DNA of 64,000 nucleotides from Haematococcus lacustris (lineage: Eukaryota > Chlorophyta > Chlorophyceae > Chlamydomonadales > Haematococcaceae), in the NCBI GenBank assembly GCA_030144725.1, contig JASKMD010000025.1, positions 1,965,716 to 2,029,715 on the forward strand. The letters are read 5' to 3'. How positions within the stretch are numbered: the stretch's first letter is position 1; each line of letters begins with the position of its first letter. Below, piece by piece: positions 49,418 through 60,500 of this stretch. The notes beneath the pieces are model-generated. The model was not told the DNA's origin. It saw only the letters and a program-made list of their open reading frames with translations, and did not search any database. The position numbers and the translations under genes were made by a program.

Positions 49418-51025
49418 TCAGGTGTCCCCAACATTCAAAAAATGGCTGGAAATGATAGGAAACCGACCCCTGGTAATCAAAACGACGCCGCGTCTCAGCC
49501 ACGTGGTTTCTATTTAGGTTTCGCACATCCCTGGATAGAGGACTCTGTCAGCTATGCGGTGCAGCTTGTAACATTAAATACTGTGCACTGTGCTGAGTGC
49601 TATGGCGGCTCGAATCTTGACATTCAAATTCATGCCAGTTTTGCTCATGCGAGCCTCGCCGCGACCGACCGCCGCGACCGACGTGGCCCAGTAGCCTCTG
49701 CAAACAGTCAGGGACAGTCGCCGCAGTCAAAACAATGCACATGGCACGCAAAACCGATGTAACGACGCCCCTCCACCCATGCTCGGAAGTATACAACGCT
49801 GGTGCATTGCTTGACCGCTTCGTGAGTAGTACCTACTACCTGGCCACTCTGTAAGGCCACACAAGGTGTGTAGGCCATTGCTACGTTACCTTGCTCGACT
49901 TGTTGGGTCCGGTCCCTCCCGCCCTCAAGGTCGTGCACTTTGGCAGCAAGGACCTCCTCAATAGCATGTAGCAACTGAGCCTCGGTCATCAGCAGCTCAT
50001 TCTCTGCCTGCACCTCCTGGGCAATGTCGTTAGCCCTCCTTGCTGTAGCTTTTAGGCCATTAGGACTGTGCAGGTGAGCAGCCCTTGGTGACTTTACAAG
50101 TGCTGCAAGATGAGCACGCTGCCGGCTGGGACTCATGGGTTTGCGTCTTGCAATGACTTGCTAGGGCCAGGGGGCGACATTGATAGGGGCTGGGAGGGGG
50201 TGGGAAGGGGTGGGCATGGGTGGGAGGGGGTGGGAGGGGGTGGCGGGGGTGGGAGGGGCTGGGAAGGGGTGGGAAGGGGTGGGAGGGGGTGGGAAGGGTT
50301 GGCGGGGCAGTGAGGGGGCAGTGCGGGGGCGGGAGGGGGTGGGAGGCTTCTGCGGGGCCTGGGAGGTGGTGGGGGTGGTGGGGCTGCAAGGGGGTGGTGG
50401 GGCTGCAAGGGGGTGCGAGGTCCAGGCGGTCGGAGTAGGCTAGTCAATTCTGCAAGGCAGAGTCGGGTCACGCCAAAGGGTGAGGAGGCGGGCCTGGTTG
50501 ATGGATTGCCGTGCTTTCTATTCCAGCAGCTGTGTCGTAGAGTTACGAACAGAGTAATGACTCGAAATTCTAATAACTCAGAGTGGTCAGCTCACAACAT
50601 GCCGATTTGTGCAAGGGGGTCCCTTTTTCTGTGTGGCTGGCTAGAGAAACCTATATCCATTCGCACCTCGCTGCAATGTCGAGTCATTACTAGCCCCACG
50701 ATGGCCCTCCAACACCGCCTGCACCAACAAAAGGCTCGCGGAGCGAGCCTGGCGGGCTGTGCTGTGATTGTACTTCCGGCTGGATGCCAGGCGGAGTTCG
50801 CTCATTGGTGCCATTACTCACCACTAGAACAATCGGTTGTGAGCAGCTGAGGTGTGTCCGTGCTCGCTTGCGCCGGCACGGACTCTGATGCAAGGATTAA
50901 CGCGCCGCTTGCCAGTAGATGCGGAGTTATTCGCAGGTGCCAATGCAACAAACGCTACCGAAATCGGTGCACTTCGTAGCGAGTACTTGCATGAAGATTA
51001 CCAACCCCATGTTGGGGACTCCTGA
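49418..51025. mobile_element. TIR element, 1.61 kb copy with coiled-coil cassette
   Basis: Begins TCAGGTGTCCCCAAC (49418) and ends GTTGGGGACTCCTGA (51025). Perfect target duplication CTGTAGG lies at 49411-49417 and 51026-51032. Left about 500 bp and right about 600 bp match the 42473-44219 copy. The centre (about 49920-50170) is a different coding-like cassette, then a GGGTGGGAGGGG tract (50185-50400) similar to that of the other copy. Confidence 0.95.
49708..50136 (-). CDS. Element-borne 142-aa open frame with coiled coil and Cys-rich tail
   Basis: Met at 50136. Residues about 30-70 form a heptad-rich helix (AQEVQAENELLMTEAQLLHA), then RDRTQQVEQG, YTPCVALQSGQVVGTTHEA, FRAWVEGRRYIGF and the end CHVHCFDCGDCP with TGA at 49708. 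The C-terminal half is shared, frame intact, with the copy at 42763-43641; the helical N-terminal half is unique to this copy. It lacks anything like a DDE transposase. Function unknown; the tail could bind metal. Confidence 0.5.
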   Translation of the reverse strand: MSPSRQRAHLAALVKSPRAAHLHSPNGLKATARRANDIAQEVQAENELLMTEAQLLHAIEEVLAAKVHDLEGGRDRTQQVEQGNVAMAYTPCVALQSGQVVGTTHEAVKQCTSVVYFRAWVEGRRYIGFACHVHCFDCGDCP

Positions 51026-51482
51026 CTGTAGGGAGGCTGTTGGCGAAGTTAGTCTCCAGCTTGGTGCCCACGTCGTCCACGGTGTTGGAGTCGTGCTCAT
51101 AGCGAGGTACAACGTTGAGGCGGGCGTGGAGACCCGGGTACAAGGCCAGCACATCCTCCACAGCTGCGCTGGGCTGAGAGGAGCGCCTTCCGGGAGGAGG
51201 CAGTCCACGGCAGAGCTGCAGGTACATGTTGCGGTCCGCCACGTTCGGGATGACCGCGTCCTCAGCTGGGAGTTCCTCGAAGACCTCCTGCCCGTCCGGA
51301 AGCCCCCTGAGCCGCGTGAACCAGCCTCGCACCATGAGACCCAGTAGCAAGCTGCCGAGCAGAGCTCTCATGCTGCAGGCCTCCACCCAAGCCTCGAGTT
51401 GCGCGACGAGGCGCGCCTCGACCACTTCAGACGCCACGACCGCTACCGCCTCCAAACCAGCAGCGCACACACCCCTCATCAC
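51026..51482 (-). CDS. Unrecognised open exon abutting the transposon
   Basis: The frame starts at 51482 or at an internal Met near 51370 that opens a hydrophobic signal-like stretch (MRALLGSLLLGLMVRGWF). It continues RGLPDGQEVFEELPAEDAVI, NVADRNMYLQLCRG and VDDVGTKLETNFANSLPT, ending at the element insertion at 51025. It looks like the 5' exon of a secreted or membrane protein broken by the transposon, with a possible continuation at 49368-49120. No family is recognised. It overlaps nothing else convincing and is divergent from the receptor gene. Confidence 0.4.
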
Positions 51483-51513
51483 GGTATGCCGTTTGCTCTT
51501 CTTCGCATGCCAT

Positions 51514-54500
51514 GACGGTCATCGTGTCGGTCCCTGCGCGCTTCACCGCTGGCCTTCTTGTTCTTCTGCGCCTGGCTTTGCTCTTACTGAGCCTCCAGCT
51601 CGCGGTCAACTTCAATGTCCGAGGCATTCCGATTACGTTTACGCTGCCTGTTTCGCTGCATCCTCTATTAAGCTCTACGGCGACATATCAATGCTATGTT
51701 ACACGACTAACTTACGACGTTAGTTCTAAGCATTTATCCATCAACCGAGATAGCCAACCATCAACCAACACATTACCCAGCCCCCGCCCTTTGCACCTCT
51801 ACCCGGGGGGTCAGGGATGCTCCTGCCCCTGGTCCTGTTCTTGTTACGCAACACAGCATTGTCTGCAACTCCGGCTGGTCCGTTCATCGCCACGAAAGCG
51901 CTCAGGACAGTATGCACAACTCCGTACGCCCCCATCTCCGATTGCAATGGTGGCACATATACGGGGTAAGGGCGCAGTATGCAGTGTCTTGTCACGCAGT
52001 CGCTCCTAATCAACAAGCATCGACGTCGCATGGTGGTCCAGCTCTTGGCCTCATAGCCTTAGCCTGCTGGGCAACCAAGTTCTATGCTATCATACACATC
52101 GTCACAGCAGCTCTTTCAATGTCTTGTCCCCTTATCATCCAGCACTAATGTTGCAGGCATGAGGTGGAGCTATTCAAGCTGTCTGTCGACATCTTGGCTC
52201 GTTCCCAACCAGAGTGCGCTGCGTCAAGCTACCGTCAGCTTGCACGCTCTGTCTTAGCTTGTGGCTATTGAGATGCCTTTCTTGCGTGCTGCTTGACGCA
52301 GATGGGCACCTGGGAATTGGACATGGCAATGCATTGACAACTGGTCTGCCATGTGAGTCGAGCAAGTGTCAACAGCGCATTTTGATTACATCAAGCTCCC
52401 CCTTCTTCATCTTGATCAGCTTCAATGGCATTGCACAGCATCATCAACTCTCTTTCATCCCTCCTCCCCTCTCTCTTCCCTCTTCCCACTTCGCTCCTCA
52501 TCCCTTTTCCCTCTCCCTTTCCTTCCTCCGCTGCCGCTCCACAACCTGCACTGACTTCTGCCCCTGTTGCCATCCCTGCTGGTGGGGCCGCAGGCTGTCT
52601 CAATTGGCTGCTGCCCCAGCCGTCAGGCAGTGTGACGTAGTGGTGGCGGGTGTGTCTGCCACTGCGGATCGTGTCGCTCAGGGTACGCTGCCCCTGCAGA
52701 TCTCAGCCCCACCCTGAATTTAAAGCACTACTCAGGGCAGCCCTACAGCAGCCAGCCAGACTGGTCAATCAATCAGCCAGCCAGCCAACCAAGTCAAGTC
52801 AATCAGTCAGCCAGCCAGCCAACCAGATTGGTCGATCAGTCAGCCAGCCAGCCAGCCAGCCAACCAAGTCAAGTCAAGAGATGCATTATGCATCGGAAGC
52901 GGATCTTGCTCCACGGCACTGGGCCGCTTCCTCGGAGGCATTGCGCCACTAGGCTCATATCAGCTCACACCTGCTGAGCTCCTACTTATACCCAGGAGGC
53001 GATGTCACTCGTTCTCGCACTCTCAAAGGGCACAGGGCACTCCGACCAAAGGGCAAAGGGCACTCCGACCAAAGGGCAAAGGGCACAACACAGAGCCAGC
53101 GCCGTTCAGCCATGTGGATGTCAATAGCTGAGCATGTTTCTTGTGAGCAGCACAGCTCTCCCCTGGGTGCCCCTACCTATGGTGGTGGTGTTGGTGGTGC
53201 TGCTGCTGTTTACGACAGCCGACAGCAGCAGCCAGCACCTGCAGCAGCAGGCTGCCGACAGGTCACGGAGGCCAGACTGCATGTCTGTGCGTTGACGACG
53301 TCCTGCCCCTGTCATGCCTATGCCCCTGTCATGCCTATTCACGAGGCTATACAACAGACAGGCCATGTAGGCGTATCTGGCGTGCATGCTAGCCACTGCA
53401 AGCAATGACATCAAGTGTGACCTCCACAGGGCAGCTCTGGGTCTCTGCCATGCCTGCTGCTCAGGCTTGAAGTTCAGCTACCCAACCTACCCATCTGGCC
53501 GGCGCATCATGGTGCATGTGGTGGGTGATGTATCATGTGTGGCACAGCAGGCCACCCAGCAACTTGTGACTTAAGGGCTGAGTTGCACACCACGCCGTGT
53601 GCAGCGCCAGATCACATCTGTTGATTGCACCCATGGCAGCTGCCGGCTGGCTCTGGGGTGTTTGAATGCGTGAGAGACCCCGGGTTCAATTCCTGCATGG
53701 CACAGTCCATGGGTTGCCTGGTTCAGACTGTTTTAGTTCAGTCCCTACTGCCTCCTCCACCACCTGCCCAGGGCGACAAAGAGGGGATGTGGAGCTTCTT
53801 CAAGCCATTGTCCCCTGCCCTGTGGCTGGCCCTGTTTGCCACCTCCGCTGCCATCGGGGTAGTGCTGGTGCTGTCAGAGATGCCCTGGGCTCAGCTTGCC
53901 CGCTCCCCCCGGGGCGCCCTGGCCAAGGCTGCCAACATGCAGTGGGCCACGCTTGGCCTGCTGGTGCGGGGCGCGTGGCAGGTGGGCTGCACACACGCTA
54001 ACCACCTTAAGGCACTTTGCTGCGGCTGCCACTGTCGTGTATCCTACCCAACAGCTAGGGTCCCAAGTGCAGCATGCCTTCCAATCCACCACCCTGATAT
54101 GTTGGTTGGTGGCAGTGGGGGTGGCAGTTGGAGTGGCAGTTAGGGTGGCAGCTGGGGTGACATGGCGTCCGGTCACTGATGGGCATGTGGGGGTGCAGGC
54201 GGCGCCTCGCAGCCCGGGGGGGCGCCTGATGCTGCTGGCGTACAGCTTCATGGTGGCCATCATCCTCAACCTGTACATCGCATATCAAGTGGCCGCGCTG
54301 CACATGGTGCAGGTGAGGGTGAGGGGCAGGGGCAGGGGCAGGGGGAGGGGGCATGGCACGCATACGGGGGTAGGCCAGGGGTGAAGGGGCAAGGGTGAAG
54401 GGCCCAGGCCAAGGGTCTGGTGGGTGGGGCAGGCAGGGTGAGGGGTGATGGCTGAGGGCTGGAAGCTAGGTGGAGCAGGGTAAGGGGGCAGGCAAAGGGC

Positions 54501-57500
54501 CCAGGCCAAGGGGGCCAGCAACCCAGTTGCACACCTGGCTGCTGCCCCATCCAGCACGCTGACCTGGAGTCCAAGCCGCAGGCCTCCTATGTGGACCCAT
54601 CCTCCAGCAGCTGCACTTGGCCTCACCCTCTACAGCCACCTCACCCTGGGCACACCCCACTGCCTCCACCCCTCCACCACAGGACGCCCCACTGGCCCCG
54701 GGGGTGCGCACCTGGGCGACACGCAGCTGCACCTTGCTGACGTTTGGCTGCGCTGCTGCTGGCCGCCTCCTGTGCTGCCCGCAGATGGACAGCCGGGCAG
54801 TGAGCAGCATGGCGGATCTGGTGGACCTGCCCACTGGCATTTTTGTGGAGGACAGCGCAGCCTTCCGTCAGTTTGACCTGACGGTGAGCCCACCCCCTGG
54901 CTGCAATGCAAGCCAGCCTGCGCTGCCACTGCCACTGCCCCTGCCACCGCCACTGCCCCTGAGGGCCCTACCCCGGCCACTGCCCCTGCCGCTGCAACTT
55001 CATTCTCTGTACCCCTCCCTCCGAAGTGTACTAGCTCAGTGTGACCTCACACAATGTCCACCACCTCACACATCACACTGCTTCTCTTGGCACTGTGGGA
55101 TGAAGGGCGGCACGACAAAGGCACAGCAGACCATCATTAGACACATCACACCATCACACCATGGCGCAACAGCGTGACATGACAAGATATGACACACTTT
55201 AACTGAACAACCTCCCCACCGGCCTCCAGGGCGCTGCTGCAAGAGACACACTATCGCTGTAGACAGTGACCTGCGAGCTGGGGATGGTGTGTAGTTTGCC
55301 AAAACTATGACCTGAGCCATGTGTCTGAGCAAGGTCAGACTGACACACACCAGCTGCTAGCCTACCCTGTAGTCCACTTGGCCTGTAGGGCAAGAGCCCT
55401 GGGCTGGACTCAGGCCGGGCTGGGCCTACCCGCCCTCACCGCCCCTGGCTCCCCACACTGCCACGATGCCACTCATGAACCAACCACCCTACCCCACCCC
55501 TGACCACCCACCCTACCCCTGACCACCGGTCACCATGTCAGCAGTGCACCGTCCCGTGTATGCGTGAGCAGGGTTTGAACCCGCACCTGGACATTACTTT
55601 TGTATTACTGGGGGCCACAGACATGGGCTGAGGCACCAGCACATGAGCCAGAACTTTTTAATATAATCTGGGTGCGGGACTAGGTTCATGGGCTTTCTAC
55701 AGGCACCTAGTATGCCTATGGGCGAGGTCTCTTCCATACGACACAATACTCCCACATGACAGGCCAGCTGCGCCAGTGTTTGTGGGCTCGTAGGTCATCC
55801 CACCATCGGCTCAGGGCGCCCCTTGCTCAGGTGCTATCAACTGTGCTGGGCAGCTTCACACTGCAGGCACACCAAAATGGTGCTCTGCTGCTGCTCCTGC
55901 TGCTGATGTGCTCTGGCCCAATAAGGTCCTCAGAGTATACTCCTCAGTCTTCTTCAACCTCTTTGTGAGCGACCTCACAGCCCAAACACAGTTGTTTGGT
56001 TTGGTTTGGTTTGGTTTGGTTTGGTTACGCTGTTGAGGCATGCTAGGTGTAGCAGTTTGCCCTTTGGTCAGCAGCAGCAGCAGCCTGCTGTGGCACAGTA
56101 GTGTGCCCCCCCCCCCCAACTTGAAGCTGTCATCAGCTTACACTTAGTGCATGTTTTGTCATGCCTAATCTATGCATAGCCCTGTCACAGGGGCCAGGCA
56201 ATGCTGTAGGTGGTAGGCGACCGTGACCATGTGTATGCCATGTATAGGCCATGTGCATGCCATGCGATGGGAACTCCACACAGACAAAAACATCGTTTTG
56301 TAGTGGTTCACAATTAGTGTGTTCGACTGCAATGAAGGCTCAGGGTTGAGGGCCAAGGTGCTGTCAAACCCTGTTGTGTGTAATCTCTATAATAGGACGC
56401 TGGATTACGCCAGTATCCTATTATCCCTACGCATATTATCCCAATACCACTGCAAGGCGCCCCTAGCTCAGGTGCTGGCGAGGCAGGTACTGGCGAGACA
56501 GTGATGCCAGTACATTCCAGCCGGTTCATCCACCCCTCACTCCTACATTTTGGAGTTCAAAGCTTGGAGGTGTTAGGCTGTGTGGGCCATGCTGGCTTGC
56601 TGCTGGGCTGCTGCTCCCTGGACTGCCCCTGTGAGGGCCCAGACCAGGCCGCCAGCACAGCTCTGGTGGCCGCTGCATGCTGCTCCCATGGCACCATAGG
56701 TCCAGCTGATGAGCAGACAACCACCCAGCTGGGCCTGTCTCCTCCACCACCTGCCAGTCCGACCAGGCCCTGCGTACACCCACCCACCCACCCCCCTGCC
56801 TGCTGCGTGGACCCTGATCACGTTCCTCGCAGCCCCCCCTCCCCGCTTGCACGCGCATGCTCCCCACCCACGCTCATCTCCCTGAGGCGGGCACCTCCCA
56901 CACCTCACTGCAGCCCCTGCTCCCTCCCCTTGCACACGCACAGCTCCTGACAACCCCCAGACCGTGCATGTCTCCCCTCTCAGGACTGGGACCATCTGTA
57001 ATGTCACCTGTTTTGTCTACGTGTGGTCAGTCACAGCTCCTCACACACCTGCATGACCCCTGGCCCCTGGACCCTGTACACTACCCCTCTCTGGGATTAG
57101 GACCATTTGCAATGTCAACCTTTTGATTTTCTGGTTTTTGAATTTGGTTCAATTTCAACTCCTCACTCCAGCTGCAGATCTTACAGCCTCTGGGGTCAGC
57201 CCCCTCTACCTGCAGACTGTGTGCCTGCCACCAGGGCCGCCCCTGCATGGCTGCGAGTAACGACACCACCATCCTCCACAAGCCTATTTAAAGCCTCTGC
57301 TCTGGCGCCCCCAGTGGTGCCATGCCACCCCTCCCATGTCACCCTTGACCCAGCAGGACGTGATGTATCTTCCCTGGGCCACTGACCAAGATGAGGAGCT
57401 GATGCTGCGTCGCTTGCGCTCAGGCCAGCTGCGTGCCCTGGTGCTGGACGCGCCCTGGGTCCAGGTACACCACCACCTCACCTGCCGCCCTGACCTGCCC

Positions 57501-60500
57501 CCCTCACCTGCCGCCCTGACCTGCCCCCCTCACCTGCCGCCCTGACCTGCAGCAGTGGTAGACGGATTGTGCCCTAGGCATGCAGGCTGCTGACTGGCCT
57601 GCCCACCCGCCTGACCCCCAGCTGACCTGCTGACCAGCGCAGCCCTGGCGTGCCGCCCCGCAGTACACCACGGCTCTGTGCAGCGACCTGTTCATCACAG
57701 GGGAGACCGTGCTGCCAGTGAATCTGGTGGGTCGAGAAAGCGGGGGGAAGGCAAGCGGGCGGGCGGGCAGGCAGGGTCAGCGTGAGCACCAAGCCAACGA
57801 CAGGTGTCAAGGGCAGGGGAGGGAGAAGGAAGGGAAAAGGAAGGGCAGGCAGCAAGGGGAGGGAGCGAAGAAGGGCGTGGGAGGGTGGAGGGGAGAGGGA
57901 GGGAGGAAGGGGAGAGGGAGGGACGGGTTGGAGGTACCACCTAGCTGCTGGACGCTAACAAACCACGGCCATTTTCAGCTATCCAGTGGGGGTGGCGCCG
58001 CGGGGAGGGGCCAGGGGGAAGGGCTGGGGAAGGGGCAGGGGAAGGGGAAGGGTATGGGGCCAGGGGGGAAGGCAAGGGGCCAGGGGGAAGGGCAGGAACC
58101 GGGCCAGGGGCAGGGCCAGTGTCCCTTGGTAGGCCGCACTGTCCTAGTGGGGCCCCCCACACCAGCCAGCCGCCCCTGACTCACATGCCCCTGGACTGAC
58201 CAGCGTGTCTGCGGCGGCCACAGGGCTTTGCCTTCCCGGGCGACACCCCAGACAGCTACCTGGCCGCGTTTGACTCTGCGCTGGCTGCCCTGGACGACGC
58301 TGGGGTCATGGACAGACTGCAGCGCCGCTTCATACGCCCGCCCACCCCCTGCCACACGTAAGCTCGGTGCTGCTGCAGAGCCCAGGCTTGCAGCACAGAC
58401 CCAGTTCTGAAACACGTTCAACCAACTGTACGTCACTCACGGAAGCATCACTCACACAGCGCCGCCTATTCTATTCTATCAATTCTTGTTGCAATAAAGG
58501 TGAAGTGAGGAAGCACAGAAAATAGGAAGAAAGGGGAGACTCAAAAAAGTGAAAATTATAGCCACGGGTAGGATGGGATGGACAACAGCACCTTGGCTCT
58601 CAACCTTGAGCCTTCATTGCAGTCGAACACACTAATTGTGAACCACTACAAAACAGTGTTTTTGTCTGTGTGGAGTTCCCATCGCATGGCATGCACATGG
58701 CCTATACATGGCATACACATGGTCACGGTCGCCTACCACCTACAACATTGCCTGACCCCTGTGACAGGGCTATGCATAGATTAGGCATGACAAAACATGC
58801 ACTAAGTGTAAGCTGATGACAGCTTCAAATGGGGGGGGGGGGCTCACACTACTGTGCCACAGCAGGCTGCTGCTGCTGCTGCTGCTGCTGGGCCTTGGGT
58901 GGCTTGTCTCACACTCCCAAAGGGCACTCCGACCAAAGGGCAAAGGGCAAAGGGCACTCCGACCAAAGGGCACTCCGCCCAAAGGGGATGGACAACAGCA
59001 CCACCCTACGAGGGGCCCCACACTGACACTGCTGGGCAGCGCAGGCGACCTGGTGGGACGCGCTAGGGGGGCCCGCTCCTTGCTTGGAATGATGACCTAG
59101 CAGACCTAGCTGGACTCCCCCCTCCCGTTCACAAGGGTTGCCCCCCTCCTGACCTGGCTGTCCCCCCCTATGCGAGGACGCCCCCCCCTGACCTGCCCCC
59201 CCTCAAACCATCTGCCTCGCCCCTGGTGATGTAGGTCCAACTCCCTGGCCGCCAACCTGCTGCTGCCCCAAGTTAAGTTTGGCCACGTGGCAGGCCTTTG
59301 GTGAGTTTTAAGGGGTGGGGTTAGGGGGGGAAGGCAAAGCCTGCTGCTGCCGCTGCTGCTGCTCTTCTGCCCATCTCACTTATCAAGCTCAAGTTTGAAA
59401 AGAGGTCATCAGCAAGCGGCTGAGTCAGCTAGACTACAAGTTGGGCAGCTTCACACTGCAGGCACACCAAAATGGTGCTCTGCTGCTGCTCCTGCTGCTG
59501 ATGTGTTTTGCTTCTGCACCAACACTACTCAAACCCTTTCATGTGCTGGCTGCACCCCACCACTCCCTTGCTATACTCCCCACCCAGTCCTCCCCTTTCC
59601 CACAAGAGGAAACCCGTGAACCCCCTCCCTGCCACAACCCTCACTTTCCCTCTCAATGCACCTCCCCCTCCCTTCCCTCCCTCCCTCCATCCTTTCCCAT
59701 CCTTTCCATCCTCTCACCTCTCTCTTCTCCCCCCCTCCTCTCCTTGCCCTCCTCCCTTCTCCAGCTTTGACCCGGAGAGTGGTGAGTCGGGGATGAGGGG
59801 AGGGAGGGAGGGAGGGAGGGAGGGGGGAGGCAGTGGGACTTGGTGGTGCGGGCTTCACACGCTGAACTCTGGGACCCCCTCCTCCTAGTGGGTCCAGCAG
59901 CTGGGCCCTGCCAAGAATGGCACTGCCAGCAGGTCTGGGCCAAGGGCGGCAGCGCAGCCTTCCCCAGCAAGACCAACACAGGGATGCTCCTGTGCGCATA
60001 GGTGTAGCATCTTGGTCGTGCTCCTGATCTGTTGTCTCTGTTTCCCGCTTTCAATCTGTTGTTTCTGATCCGTGCTGATCCCCCCCCCCCCACTTGAAGC
60101 TGTCATCAGCTTACGCTTAGTGCATGTTTTGTCATGCCAAATCTATGCATAGCCCTGTCACAGGGGTCAGGCAATGCTGTAGGTGGTAGGCGACCGTGAC
60201 CATGTGTATGCCATGTATAGGCCATGTGCATGCCATGCGATGGGAACTCCACACAGACAAAAACACCGTTTTGTAGTGGTTCACAATTAGTGTGTTCGAC
60301 TGCAATGAATGCTCAAGGTTGAGGGCCAAGGTGCTGATCTGTCCTTTCTCAATTAGCCTTTTAATTAATTAAATTTAAAGATCTGTTTTAATCACCTGTT
60401 TTGATCTGTTGCCTCTGATCTGTGCTGATCTGGTCTACCCTCTTGTCTCTAGATATGCAACCCTCAATGCAATGCTCCCCCTCCACTGAACAGCCCAGGA

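Noticed and set aside
53655..53705. tRNA gene on the plus strand (GGGTTCAATTCC)
   Set aside because: Resembles a B box only; flanking sequence does not fold as a cloverleaf, and it sits just before a receptor exon.
55560..55640. tRNA gene on the minus strand (GGGTTCAAACCC-like T arm)
   Set aside because: A T-arm-like stem is present, but no matching acceptor stem, D arm or anticodon arm at the right spacing.
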